DNA of 64,000 nucleotides, taken from the NCBI RefSeq assembly GCF_015207005.2, contig NZ_JADEXS020000001.1, positions 5,727,001 to 5,791,000 on the forward strand, given 5' to 3'. Origin of the DNA: Desmonostoc muscorum LEGE 12446. Its GTDB lineage: Bacteria; Cyanobacteriota; Cyanobacteriia; Cyanobacteriales; Nostocaceae. This document shows, piece by piece, positions 18,165 to 27,254 of the stretch (its first letter is position 1; every line of letters begins with the position of its first letter). The notes below the pieces were generated by a model, which did not search any database, was not told the DNA's origin, and saw only the letters and a list, made by a program, of their open reading frames with translations. The translations under genes and the position numbers were made by a program.

Positions 18165-20021
18165 ATGAGTCAATTTTTATTTTCAACAAGTTGGTTTGTG
18201 CCTTTGTATAGCCTATTAGGCGCAATTTTGACCTTACCGTGGGGATTGGGAATAATTCAGCGGACAGGGCCAAGACCTGCGGCATACATCAACTTGTTGA
18301 CGACCCTTTTGGCTTTTGTCCATAGCTTGTTTGTATTTAAAGATATTTGGGATAAAGAACCAGAAAAGTTGTTGGTTCCCTGGTTCAAAGCTGCGGATTT
18401 AGACTTATCCTTTGCCTTAGAACTCTCACCAGTAAGTATCGGGGCAACAGTTTTAATTACAGGTTTAAGCTTATTGGCACAAGTTTACGCCTTGGGTTAC
18501 ATGGAAAAAGACTGGTCGTTAGCACGTTTTTTTGCGCTGCTGGGATTTTTTGAAGCGGCGCTGAGTGCCCTAGCAATCAGTGATTCTTTGTTGTTCAGCT
18601 ATGGGCTTTTGGAAGTCTTGACACTTTCGACTTATTTGCTGGTGGGGTTCTGGTATGCTCAACCGTTAGTGGTGACAGCGGCGCGAGATGCATTTTTAAC
18701 TAAACGGGTGGGAGACTTGTTACTACTGATGGCTGTAGTCACCCTTTCCACCTCAGCCGGCAGTTTGAACTTTTCCGATTTATATGAGTGGGCGCAAACA
18801 GCTAATTTAAGCCCAGTGACATCCACATTATTGGGGTTAGCGTTAATTGCTGGGCCTGCGGGTAAATGCGCCCAATTTCCACTGCACCTGTGGTTAGATG
18901 AAGCGATGGAAGGACCGAACCCCGCCTCTGTAATGCGAAATTCTTTGGTAGTAGCTGGTGGTGCCTATTTGCTATTTAAACTGCAACCATTGTTAGCCTT
19001 GTCACCGGTTGCCTTGAATGCTTTGGTAGTCATGGGCACGGTGACGGCAATTGGTGCAACATTAGTATCCATAGCCCAAATAGACATTAAGCGAGCCTTG
19101 TCTCATTCTACTAGTGCATACATGGGGTTAGCGTTTTTGGCAGTGGGCTTGCAGCAAGGGGGTGTAGCCTTGATGTTGCTGTTAACCCACGCGATCGCTA
19201 AAGCATTATTATTTATGAGTTCTGGTTCAGTAATCTTAACAACCCAAAGCCAAGACTTGACAGAAATGGGTGGTTTATGGTCAAGAATGCCGGCTACCAC
19301 CACTGCCTACATCGTTGGTTCAGCAGGAATGGTTACACTCTTACCACTGGGAAGCTTCTGGGCAATGTTAGCCTGGGCTGACGGCTTCGTGAGTATTAGC
19401 CCTTGGGTGATTGGAGTTTTATTATTAGTCAATGGCTTGACAGCATTGAACTTGACCAGAGTATTTAGATTAGTCTTTTGGGGTAAACCGCAACAAAAGA
19501 CCCGCCGCACCCCAGAAGTTGGTTGGTCGATGGCCTTGCCAATGGTGACTTTAACAGTATTGACTTTGCTTTTACCCCTGATGCTACAGCAATGGTATCT
19601 GCTACCTGATTGGGAAAGTATCAATTGGTATGTAGCGTCAGCATTGTTTGCTTCTACTGCAATAGGAGTAGTTGCAGGGTCTACAATTTATCTACACAAA
19701 GCCTGGTCAAGATCGAGAATTTTGGCATGGAGATTTGTCCAAGATTTGTTGGGTTATGACTTTTACATCGACCGAGTTTATCGAGTCACCGTAGTGAGTG
19801 CAGTAGCGCTGCTATCTAAGATTTCTGCTTGGAGCGATCGCTATTTGGTTGACGGTATAGTGAACTTAGTTGGGTTTGCCACAATTCTCGGCGGACAAAG
19901 TTTAAAGTACAGCATTTCTGGACAATCCCAAGGTTATATGTTGACCATCCTCGCAGTCGTCAGCGTCCTGGGCTTTTTCATCAGCTGGTCATTGGGTTTA
20001 TTAGATAAATTGCCCTTTTAA
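18165..20021 (+). CDS. ndhF4: NADH dehydrogenase-like subunit NdhF, CO2-uptake type (probably NdhF4)
   Basis: NdhF-type proton-pumping membrane subunit, 618 aa, with about 15-16 membrane helices and the Proton_antipo_M core (GPNPASVMRNSLVVAGGAYL; IDIKRALSHSTSAYMGL). Such subunits, with NdhD and a Cup protein, specialise the thylakoid NDH-1 complex for CO2 hydration (NDH-1MS or MS'). I favour NdhF4 over the low-CO2-induced NdhF3 because no cupS gene follows the third cistron and because I recall this ccm-linked arrangement in Nostoc for the type-4 genes; phylogeny should decide. It is first of a three-gene unit. Confidence 0.85.
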   Translation: MSQFLFSTSWFVPLYSLLGAILTLPWGLGIIQRTGPRPAAYINLLTTLLAFVHSLFVFKDIWDKEPEKLLVPWFKAADLDLSFALELSPVSIGATVLITGLSLLAQVYALGYMEKDWSLARFFALLGFFEAALSALAISDSLLFSYGLLEVLTLSTYLLVGFWYAQPLVVTAARDAFLTKRVGDLLLLMAVVTLSTSAGSLNFSDLYEWAQTANLSPVTSTLLGLALIAGPAGKCAQFPLHLWLDEAMEGPNPASVMRNSLVVAGGAYLLFKLQPLLALSPVALNALVVMGTVTAIGATLVSIAQIDIKRALSHSTSAYMGLAFLAVGLQQGGVALMLLLTHAIAKALLFMSSGSVILTTQSQDLTEMGGLWSRMPATTTAYIVGSAGMVTLLPLGSFWAMLAWADGFVSISPWVIGVLLLVNGLTALNLTRVFRLVFWGKPQQKTRRTPEVGWSMALPMVTLTVLTLLLPLMLQQWYLLPDWESINWYVASALFASTAIGVVAGSTIYLHKAWSRSRILAWRFVQDLLGYDFYIDRVYRVTVVSAVALLSKISAWSDRYLVDGIVNLVGFATILGGQSLKYSISGQSQGYMLTILAVVSVLGFFISWSLGLLDKLPF

Positions 20022-20158
20022 GAGTGCTGAGTGCTGAGTGCTGAGTTAGGAGTTAAGAGTTAAGAGTTGGAAGTTAAGAGTCAGGAGTCAACAGTTATTC
20101 TCCCTAATCTCCCTCATCCCCCTCATCCCCCTCATCTCCCCATCCCCCCATCCCCCTT
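20022..20158. repeat. gagtgct / cctcatcccc repeat between ndhF and ndhD
   Basis: Units gtgctgagt, gagttaag and a C-rich series (ctccctcatcccc) fill the 148-bp gap between two genes that should be co-transcribed. No gene is seen. Confidence 0.85.
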
Positions 20159-20169
20159 ACCTGAAGTCT

Positions 20170-21675
20170 ATGCTTAGTGCTTTAATTCTAGTGCCCTTAA
20201 TTGGCGCAGCTTTAATTGGTTTCTGGCCCTCTGGCATTAGTAGTAAACTTGCCCGTGGGGTAGCTTTGGGCTTTGCGATTATTGCTTTCTTATTGACAGT
20301 TGTAATCACAATTCAGTTTCGTCCTGGGGAAGTGAGTCAACAGTTTGCCGAATCTGTTCCTTGGGTAGATGCCTTAGGCTTGAACTATAACCTGGGAATA
20401 GATGGTTTATCTTTGCCATTACTGGTTTTAAATGGACTGTTAACTTCCATTGCCATCTACAGTAGCGATGAATCCCTTGGGCGTCCGAGATTGTATTACT
20501 CTTTGATACTACTGTTAAGCGTTGGCGTGACTGGAGCTTTCTTAGCGCAGGATTTACTGCTATTTTTCCTGTTTTACGAACTGGAACTGATTCCCCTGTA
20601 TCTGTTGATAGCTATTTGGGGTGGTGCAAAACGAGGTTACGCTGCAACAAAATTTCTGATTTACACTGCCGTTTCCGGAATCCTAATTTTAGCAAGTTTC
20701 CTGGGCATTGTTTGGCTAAGTGGTTCCTCTAACTTTGCCCTAGCAACCTTGAACACCACGACTCTACCTTTAGCAACCCAACTTTTACTGCTAGTGGGAA
20801 TTTTGATAGGCTTCGGGATTAAAATTCCCTTAGTTCCCTTCCATACTTGGTTGCCAGATGCTCACGTAGAAGCCTCCACACCGATTTCTGTACTGTTAGC
20901 TGGGGTGCTGTTGAAGTTGGGAACTTACGGCTTACTGCGATTTGGCATGAACTTGTTACCAGAAGCTTGGAATTATGTGGCACCTTGGTTAGCAATTTGG
21001 GCAGCAGTAAGTGTATTGTATGGTTCATCCTGTGCGATCGCCCAAACAGATATGAAAAAAATGGTGGCGTACAGTTCCATTGGACATATGGGCTACGTCC
21101 TGATAGCGGCGGCGGCGGCTACACCTTTAAGTGTCTTGGGTGCTGTCATGCAAATGATTAGCCACGGCTTGATTTCTGCAATGCTGTTTTTGCTGGTGGG
21201 AGTTGTGTATAAAAAAGCCGGAAGCCGGGATTTAGAAATCATCAGAGGACTGCTGAACCCAGAACGCGGTATGCCGGTAATCGGTAGCTTGATGATTGTG
21301 GGAGTCATGGCCAGCGCAGGTATACCAGGAATGCTAGGGTTTATTTCCGAATTCGTCGTTTATCGGGGTAGTTTTGCAGTTTTTCCAGTCCAAACCCTGC
21401 TGTGCATGATTGGTACGGGTTTAACAGCGGTTTACTTCCTATTACTTGTTAACCGCGCCTTTTTTGGACGCTTGTCTGCACCAGTTACTAATTTACCGCG
21501 TGTGTATTGGAGCGATCGCATCCCAGCTGCAATTTTAGCCTTGCTAATTGTGATTTTTGGCATCCAACCTGGTTGGTTAGCACGTTGGACTGAACCAACA
21601 ATTACAGCAATGGTGAATACTCAAAATGTAGTAGCAACGGTGTCTTTGGATAAGAGAATAGGGAGTGGGGAGTAG
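20170..21675 (+). CDS. ndhD4: NADH dehydrogenase-like subunit NdhD, CO2-uptake type (probably NdhD4)
   Basis: NdhD-type antiporter-like subunit, 501 aa, about 14 membrane helices. LFYELELIPLYLLIAIWGG carries the conserved Glu, VPFHTWLPDAHVEASTPIS is the universal HTWLPDAH block, and AIAQTDMKKMVAYSSIGHMG the conserved Lys/His helix. It is the partner of the preceding NdhF in the CO2-hydrating NDH-1 complex. The last residues (RIGSGE) and the stop codon come from the first units of a gggagtgggg repeat, so the natural C-terminus appears to have been trimmed or extended by the repeat. The number 4 in the name is inferred as for ndhF. Confidence 0.87.
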   Translation: MLSALILVPLIGAALIGFWPSGISSKLARGVALGFAIIAFLLTVVITIQFRPGEVSQQFAESVPWVDALGLNYNLGIDGLSLPLLVLNGLLTSIAIYSSDESLGRPRLYYSLILLLSVGVTGAFLAQDLLLFFLFYELELIPLYLLIAIWGGAKRGYAATKFLIYTAVSGILILASFLGIVWLSGSSNFALATLNTTTLPLATQLLLLVGILIGFGIKIPLVPFHTWLPDAHVEASTPISVLLAGVLLKLGTYGLLRFGMNLLPEAWNYVAPWLAIWAAVSVLYGSSCAIAQTDMKKMVAYSSIGHMGYVLIAAAAATPLSVLGAVMQMISHGLISAMLFLLVGVVYKKAGSRDLEIIRGLLNPERGMPVIGSLMIVGVMASAGIPGMLGFISEFVVYRGSFAVFPVQTLLCMIGTGLTAVYFLLLVNRAFFGRLSAPVTNLPRVYWSDRIPAAILALLIVIFGIQPGWLARWTEPTITAMVNTQNVVATVSLDKRIGSGE

Positions 21676-21800
21676 GGAGTGGAGAGATGGGGAGATGAGG
21701 GAGATGAGGGAGCAGGGAGCAGGGAGCAGAGGGGAAAGAGATAATTTTTCATTCTCCCCCTTGCCCCCTGCCCCCTGCCCCTCTGCCTCTTTCCCATGCC
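21661..21800. repeat. ggagtgggg / cccctgcc repeat between ndhD and cup gene
   Basis: G-rich units (gggagtgggg, gggagatgag, agggagcagg) are followed by their C-rich counterparts (cttgccccctgcc), making a long inverted array. It supplies the ndhD stop codon and ends about 45 bp before the cup start. Confidence 0.88.
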
Positions 21801-21844
21801 CCATGCCCAACGCCTCAATCCCTATAATTTTTGGAGAACTAGGA

Positions 21845-22975
21845 ATGGTAACTATTAGAAATAAATTCACTCGTGAACCCTTACCTGAGTATATTGAACG
21901 CCTGCAACAAGGAGGCGCATTACTCCCTGATACTCCAGAAAATGTGCTGGAAGTAGTTGGTATTTTGAAAAGCTACGGTGTAGTTTTAGATGCCTATTCA
22001 ATAAATTTGAATTACATTGCCGAGCATCAGTTTTTATTATTTTTCCCATTTTTTAAATACTTTAATGGAGACGTTTCTTTTCAGAAACTACTTCGTCACT
22101 GGTGGCACGATCGAATTAATTTTGAATATGCCGAATATTGTATGAAAGCCATGATGTGGCACGGTGGTGGCGGTCTCGATGCATATTTAGATACAAAAGA
22201 ATTTCAAGAAAGAGCGCAAGCTGTAATCATAGCAAAATTTAAAAATAATCCCTTAATTTTAGGTGTTAACCAACTGTTTCCAGACTTTTTAACTGAACAC
22301 TTGCGGGTTTCTGCTTACTACACTGGTTTAGGTCAATTTTGGCGAGTCATGGCTGATATTTTTCTCAGCTTATCAGACCTCTATGACGAAGGCAAAATCA
22401 AATCGATTTCTCAAGTTGTAGACCATATTAAAGCAGGGTTAGTGGCAAGTGCATCAAAGCCGATTACCTACAGCGTCAAAATTCGAGAAAAACTCTATGA
22501 CATCATTCCCGAAGACGTTGGTTTGACTTTCTTAGCAGACACAGCAATTCCTTATGTAGAAGCAGTATTCTTTAGAGGAACACCTTTCCACGGCACAGTT
22601 TCATACAACGCCCAAGGATATCAAATTCCCCCAGATCAAAGTCGATTCCAGTATGGCGCATTGTACGCCGATCCTTTGCCCATCGGCGGTGCAGGTATTC
22701 CTCCCACCTTGTTAATGCAAGATATGCGTCATTATCTTCCAGAGTACTTGCATGAAATTTATCGTCGCAGCCTCCGGGGTGAAGATGATTTACGAGTGCA
22801 AATTTGTATGACTTTCCAAAAATCGATGTTTTGCGTGACCACAGCCACGATTTTGGGACTGGCACCTTATCCTATAGATACTAAAGATCCATCCGAGGAA
22901 AAAGCTAATCGAGTTTATTTCGGAAAGTGGATGAGTCGCCTAGAAACTTCCCGGTTGCTGGATGTGAATCAATAG
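21845..22975 (+). CDS. cupB: CO2 hydration protein (CupB/ChpX type)
   Basis: CO2 hydration protein of the Cup/Chp family, 376 aa from the ATG at 21845 (MVTIRNKFTREPLPEYIERL), which follows tttggagaact; a longer frame from 21665 would translate the repeat. Cup proteins bind the NdhD/NdhF module and convert CO2 to bicarbonate as it is driven by NDH-1, probably at a zinc site. Visible blocks are RHWWHDRINFEYAEYC, MMWHGGGGLDAYL, FFRGTPFHGTVSYNAQ and YGALYADPLPIGGAGIP, with several conserved-looking His and Cys. CupA of the NDH-1MS form is the alternative; absence of cupS points to CupB. Confidence 0.88.
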   Translation: MVTIRNKFTREPLPEYIERLQQGGALLPDTPENVLEVVGILKSYGVVLDAYSINLNYIAEHQFLLFFPFFKYFNGDVSFQKLLRHWWHDRINFEYAEYCMKAMMWHGGGGLDAYLDTKEFQERAQAVIIAKFKNNPLILGVNQLFPDFLTEHLRVSAYYTGLGQFWRVMADIFLSLSDLYDEGKIKSISQVVDHIKAGLVASASKPITYSVKIREKLYDIIPEDVGLTFLADTAIPYVEAVFFRGTPFHGTVSYNAQGYQIPPDQSRFQYGALYADPLPIGGAGIPPTLLMQDMRHYLPEYLHEIYRRSLRGEDDLRVQICMTFQKSMFCVTTATILGLAPYPIDTKDPSEEKANRVYFGKWMSRLETSRLLDVNQ

Positions 22976-22988
22976 TTGACCGTGCCAA

Positions 22989-23151
22989 TTTTAGATTTTA
23001 GATTTTAGATTTTAGATTAAAAATTGCTTCGGTTAATGCCCCGCGCATTAGGGGCAAAACAAATCCTTTCACCCCAACAAACCTTACGCACAGGTAACGC
23101 AAAATCCCTGTTGGCAATCCAAAATCCAAAATCCAAAATCCAAAATCGATT
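22989..23151. repeat. attttag and ccaaaat heptamer repeats
   Basis: Two blocks of heptamer repeats (about 22989-23020 and 23115-23149) lie between cupB and the convergent Uma2 gene. No terminator hairpin other than possible repeat pairing is visible. Confidence 0.85.
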
Positions 23152-23166
23152 GACTTTTGGTCAAAA

Positions 23167-23910
23167 TTACGAGTCTGGATCGATGCCTAGAGAGCGCAAT
23201 TTAGCACTTAGGCGATCGGCTCTTTGACGTTCTTGCTCGGCTCTTTGATGTTCTTGTTCGGCTCTTTCTTCGCCAGTCAACAACAGATTACCTTGTAAAT
23301 CCCACCAGCGTAGCCAAGGTAATTCCATATTCTGATATTGTCCCTGCCATAGACCTAACTCAACCTCTAAAGGAAGTATAGGATAATGTCCACGTTCATT
23401 TGCTGTTAATAACTGATATTCTCCACCAATTAATTCATAAACTTCCACACTGGCTTTATTCACTTCATAAATGCCGTAGAAGGGAGGACGAATCACCTGT
23501 TCATAAATCCAAAATTTTCCCTTCCAAGGAGTTTTATCTCGCTCTTGACTACCATCCCCAGAGACAAATTCTAGTACAATTAATGGGGCAATAAACTCTC
23601 GCCATAATACATAAGACCTCCGCGTTTGTCCATCGAGCGTAGGTGGTACATTCCCTACATAAAACCAGTCGGGAGCTTCGGCGCCTTTTTCTGGCGGGTC
23701 AGTCATCCGCCAGTAGATACCGCTATCTTGACCAATACAGTATTGCCCATCAGGGTGACGTTTTTGCAATATCGGTTTAATCGAGTCGGTTAGGAGAATG
23801 CTTTGGGGATGTTCCTGAAAGTTTTTCACGAATGTACCGTCAGACTCAGGAAGTTGTGTATGGTCTGGAAACGGGGTGAGGTCGGTGGATAAATCGGTTG
23901 CAGAGGTCAT
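23167..23910 (-). CDS. Uma2 family endonuclease-like protein (DUF820)
   Basis: Uma2/DUF820 protein, 247 aa from the ATG at 23910 (MTSATDLSTDL); the frame is open further upstream but that part has no family similarity. PEKGAEAPDWFYVGNVPP and APLIVLEFVSGDGSQERD are the family core with the acidic and Glu residues. The tail repeats EQEHQRAEQERQRADRLSAK as a coiled coil ending LGIDPDS. It is convergent with the cup gene. Nuclease activity is a fold-level prediction only. Confidence 0.87.
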   Translation of the reverse strand: MTSATDLSTDLTPFPDHTQLPESDGTFVKNFQEHPQSILLTDSIKPILQKRHPDGQYCIGQDSGIYWRMTDPPEKGAEAPDWFYVGNVPPTLDGQTRRSYVLWREFIAPLIVLEFVSGDGSQERDKTPWKGKFWIYEQVIRPPFYGIYEVNKASVEVYELIGGEYQLLTANERGHYPILPLEVELGLWQGQYQNMELPWLRWWDLQGNLLLTGEERAEQEHQRAEQERQRADRLSAKLRSLGIDPDS

Positions 23911-24593
23911 AAGGTTACCTTTGCAGGAGTAAGGGTTGTTTTTTAGTTTAGCAAGCGATCGCGGTCTTTCTACAAAGCTCGGCTCAAAGTAATCTCTTGC
24001 TCGGATTAAATATTGATCTATTGTATTTTCAGGCCGATGTACCCAATGATGATTTTCCCAGGCCCTAATTCTGTAGAAAAATGAAGGCGCCAAGCTCCTG
24101 CACCAGTCATTCTTAGGTGCAAACTAAATATACGATACACATCATCAGGGCACTTAAAGGTTAACTTATCCTTTAACTTCTGAAGCCTAGAGTCACTCTC
24201 TGGAGTAGCTTTACTAGCAAGAATGTCTAAATCAAAATCTCCATCTGTCCAAGTTTTACAGCAGTTTTCTAGTTCAAACAACTTTCTCAGAATTTGTCGT
24301 AACATCGTGCTACCATTCCCAAGGCTTTGTATTTGCTTGCTAACACTTTCGCAAAAAAGTAGAGAAGGGAATAATTCTCCTCTGCGGTTCCATAAATCTA
24401 AGCCGTCACTAACTCCTGTTTTCAGCCGCTCCTGTATCCAAGCAATATGTTCTTGTACATGCTCTTTGCTACTGGCGTGAACAACTGCTACTGTATCCGA
24501 ATTTAAGTTTTCACTGTCTTCTAACCAAGTAATACCAATTTTATATGAAGCTGCATATAATAGAGAAAACAAACTTGATAAATTAAAATAACC

Positions 24594-25653
24594 ATGAGCC
24601 GCCCTTTTAAGATTGAAATCGCAGAGAGCGAAGAAGAACTTAAAAAACGTCTACAAACAGCTAACTTAGGAAACCAGAAAGAAAAACTTATTATGCTGTG
24701 GTGGATAAAAAGCGGACAGGTTAAGGAGCAGCAAGAAATTGGAAAACGCTTGGCGAAAGATACCTCAACTGTAACAAGGTGGTTGCAAAAGTATAGAGCA
24801 GGCGGGCTATATGAATTACTGGAAATGAAAAAAGCTCCAGGAGCAAAACGCAAAATTCATGACGCAGCGATCGCAGCACTGGAGGAAGAGTTAAAAACAG
24901 GAAAAGGCTTTAGTAGCTATGGTGCAATAGTTGAGTGGTTGAAACAAGAACATGGACAAGATATAGAGTATGCAACGGTTTATGCGTGGGTTCGATATCG
25001 ATTAGGAGCAAAACTAAAAGTGCCTCGCCCTCAAAGCCATAAGCAAGACGAGAAATTGGTATCTGAATTTAAAAAAAACTTGGAATCATTCTTAATTGTC
25101 TAGAAGAACATCTAGCACCTGGCAAGTGTGTTCGCTACTTGTGCCAGGATGAAACGAGGGTGGGACTGAAAACTCTCACAGGAAAAGTGATTACTGCCTC
25201 TGGAGTCAAGCCTACTGTTGAGGTGAAATGGCCACGGGAAAATTTTTGGATTTATGGTGCGATTGAACCAAAGACTTGCGATCACAACATTACGAGTATC
25301 CGAAATTGAATGGCGAGTGTTTTCAACAGTTTTTGGACTGGCTATCTCAACAATTAGGTGGGGATTACGCTATTTTACAGGTTGACCAAGCACCTGCTCA
25401 TACAAGTTCAGCGATTCGTTGGCAAGAGTTTATTATTCCTCTGTTTCAGCCACCTTCAGCCCCTGAACTCAATCCCATTGAAAGGCTTTGGCAGCTCCTC
25501 AAGAAACCACTCAAAAATCAGCTTTTCTCTTCTTTACAAACTTTACGCGATCGCATCCAAGAAATATTTGATCAACTTACACTTGAGCAGGTAATTTCCG
25601 TCTCTTCTTACAACTTTATCCTGGAAGCTTTATTCTATGCAGCTTCATATTAA
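24594..25653 (+). pseudogene. IS630-family transposase, frameshifted
   Basis: The first frame (24594-25103, 169 aa) is the helix-turn-helix DNA-binding half (KRLAKDTSTVTRWLQKYRAGG; YATVYAWVRYRLGAKL). A -1 shift at a slippery heptamer leads into CLEEHLAPGKCVRYLCQDET, whose Asp is the first catalytic residue. A second shift of one base, somewhere in 25267-25305, is needed to reach EYPKLNGECF, then LQVDQAPAH (second Asp) and LNPIERLW (catalytic Glu). The first shift is probably programmed; the second looks like a real lesion, so this copy is probably inactive unless the base call is wrong. Confidence 0.85.
25073..25079 (+). promoter_or_regulatory. slippery heptamer A AAA AAC for -1 frameshifting
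   Basis: The zero-frame codons AAA AAC of the first transposase frame form the classical X XXY YYZ slippery site, inside a run of eight A. A -1 shift here continues directly into the transposase core. I did not identify a stimulatory structure downstream with certainty. Confidence 0.7.
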
Positions 25654-26093
25654 ATTGGTATAACTTCCAGAACAATACTATTAGATTTCCATTTCGATTC
25701 TGATCTGATGCTTAAAGCAAGAGATTCAAGCAGATAAGCAATACCAAGACCGGCACTAGTTTCTCCCTCGCAACAAAAATCAGATAGTATATTTCTATTT
25801 TCAATCTCAGAATTCTGAATATCTGCTAGATAAGGAATCTTTGCTGCTGTGAGAATAAATCGTATGTCATCCCTATCTATACTTGGATCTACAAGCCAAT
25901 CAAATAAAGAATAATTATTCGCTAGTACACTAGCATAAAACTCACTATGCGTGCGAATTATTGGCTTTACACCTCTTTCCGCAGCTTCTCTTGCTGTAGC
26001 AATCAGGTCTAACATCCTTTGTTTAGCTGTTTGAATATTATCAGCAGGAATTCGCATGGACAGCTCATTAAACACCATCTCCAAGTCCATGTG

Positions 26094-27254
26094 TTAAACA
26101 TCCCTTGGTTTTAGTAAGGTGATTAAATTCTTTTCCCACTCATCAAAGAATCCATCAGGCCATCGATCAATTCTGCCATTCCTATCAATGCGTGGTGAAA
26201 CTACTTCAGTAAAAATCTGTCCTTGTTTTTCTTGACGCTGGAAATAGTGCAACTGGACATCTTCTGGCTCAAGTATTCCGCCATGAACTGCAAGCCGAAT
26301 TCCGTTTAAAACATGATCGCTATGAGTTTCTATCACCACTTGAACACCACAACTAGCAGCCAGTGCTAACAATTCACCCATTTTTGTCTGCCCTCTAGGA
26401 TGAAGATGAGCCTCTGGGTTTTCAACTAGAATTAGTGTATCAGGTTCTGAAGCGAGTACAGCTACTATGATTGGTAAAGTGTAGGTAATTCCGAAGCCAA
26501 CATTAGTTGCACGGTAAGGGTTGCTATCTCCATACCCGGATTGCAAATTTATCAAATCCATGTCTGGATTTGATTTTATCCTTATACGTGTACCTGGGCT
26601 AATTTCTCCCATCCATGCTTCTACTTGATCTATTAAAGCTAGTGATTTTTCCTCTGGATCGTCGTATTGTGGCTGTGAACTTTTTACATTAGGATGACTT
26701 AATTTTTGATTAGCAATAATTCTATTCTCATTGACTGCAAGGAAATGTAATGTATATTCACATCTAGCGCCCAGTGTGCCAAGTAATTGAACTTTGTCAT
26801 ATGACATTTGATTAAATGCTCTTGGCCCTATACGCTCTGCCTCAATGTAATGAAAATTTTGATTAAAAAGACTGGATAAGTGATATATTTGCTCATCTAC
26901 ATCCTCCGAAGTCAGGTATAAAAAATTAGCTCCTACATCTTCTTCTTCATTTTTAAATTTCCATATACTTTTAGTACCATTTTTCCAAAGTATTTCAAAT
27001 ACTAGTTGTTCTTGTTTAGATGCACCTTCAAAAATCGCATCTTTAGCTGTACCAATATTAATTAAATCTCCATTGAGTACTAAGCCTTTTTCCGACAGTA
27101 AACCTTTTTGATAAGATTGCCTTAATAATAACAATGCTTGTAAAACAGAAGACTTACCAGTACTGTTAAGTCCAGATAAAAATGTAAGTGGTCTAAATGT
27201 AAGGGGTTGATTTTGAAAAGGCTTAAAATTTGTGAGTGTTAGGGAACCAATCAT
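26094..27254 (-). CDS. AAA ATPase, OLD/RecF-like with DUF3696
   Basis: ABC/SMC-like ATPase of the AAA_15/AAA_21 type, 386 aa. Walker A is GLNSTGKSSVLQAL (about residues 29-42). Walker B with the catalytic Glu is LILVENPEAHLHPRGQ (about 275), and the H-loop is VIETHSDHVLNGIR. The C-terminal RIDRWPDGFFDEW is the DUF3696 signature. Such ATPases are common partners of nucleases in anti-phage operons. Its start codon overlaps the stop of the DUF262 gene by 4 bp and its stop lies 3 bp before the third gene, so all three are one operon. There is no nuclease (Toprim) domain of its own. Confidence 0.9.
   Translation of the reverse strand: MIGSLTLTNFKPFQNQPLTFRPLTFLSGLNSTGKSSVLQALLLLRQSYQKGLLSEKGLVLNGDLINIGTAKDAIFEGASKQEQLVFEILWKNGTKSIWKFKNEEEDVGANFLYLTSEDVDEQIYHLSSLFNQNFHYIEAERIGPRAFNQMSYDKVQLLGTLGARCEYTLHFLAVNENRIIANQKLSHPNVKSSQPQYDDPEEKSLALIDQVEAWMGEISPGTRIRIKSNPDMDLINLQSGYGDSNPYRATNVGFGITYTLPIIVAVLASEPDTLILVENPEAHLHPRGQTKMGELLALAASCGVQVVIETHSDHVLNGIRLAVHGGILEPEDVQLHYFQRQEKQGQIFTEVVSPRIDRNGRIDRWPDGFFDEWEKNLITLLKPRDV

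Larger units (their letters stand above)
24535..25660 (+). mobile_element. IS630-family insertion sequence, about 1.13 kb
   Basis: Bounded by matching inverted ends of about 30 bases beginning taccaattt and running into atatgaagctgcata at both sides (from 24533 inward and from 25660 inward), with few mismatches. TA dinucleotides flank it (24533-24534 and 25661-25662), the target duplication expected of IS630/Tc1-type elements. It carries one transposase in two or three frames. Whether the outermost TA belongs to the end or to the target is ambiguous by two bases. Confidence 0.9.
24018..26090 (-). pseudogene. third gene of the DUF262/AAA operon, split by an IS630-family element
   Basis: Uncharacterised protein, broken into an N-terminal part (26090 to about 25663) and a C-terminal part (about 24534 to 24018). 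Removing the element with one TA copy joins EV to ITWLEDSE in frame and restores about 314 aa. The N-part has a helical start (MDLEMVFNELSMRIPADN) and IRTHSEFYASVL; the C-part has LDILASKATPESDSRLQ and ends RLHFSTELGPGKIIIGYIG, beta-rich and faintly like RelE-type toxins, which is only an impression. It starts 3 bp after the ATPase stop codon, so it was the last gene of a three-gene operon. Both fragments carry no other lesion, suggesting recent disruption. Confidence 0.82.

Noticed and set aside
21665..21844. 60-codon N-terminal extension of the cup gene
   Set aside because: It translates the intergenic G/C-rich repeat; the family start is the ATG at 21845.
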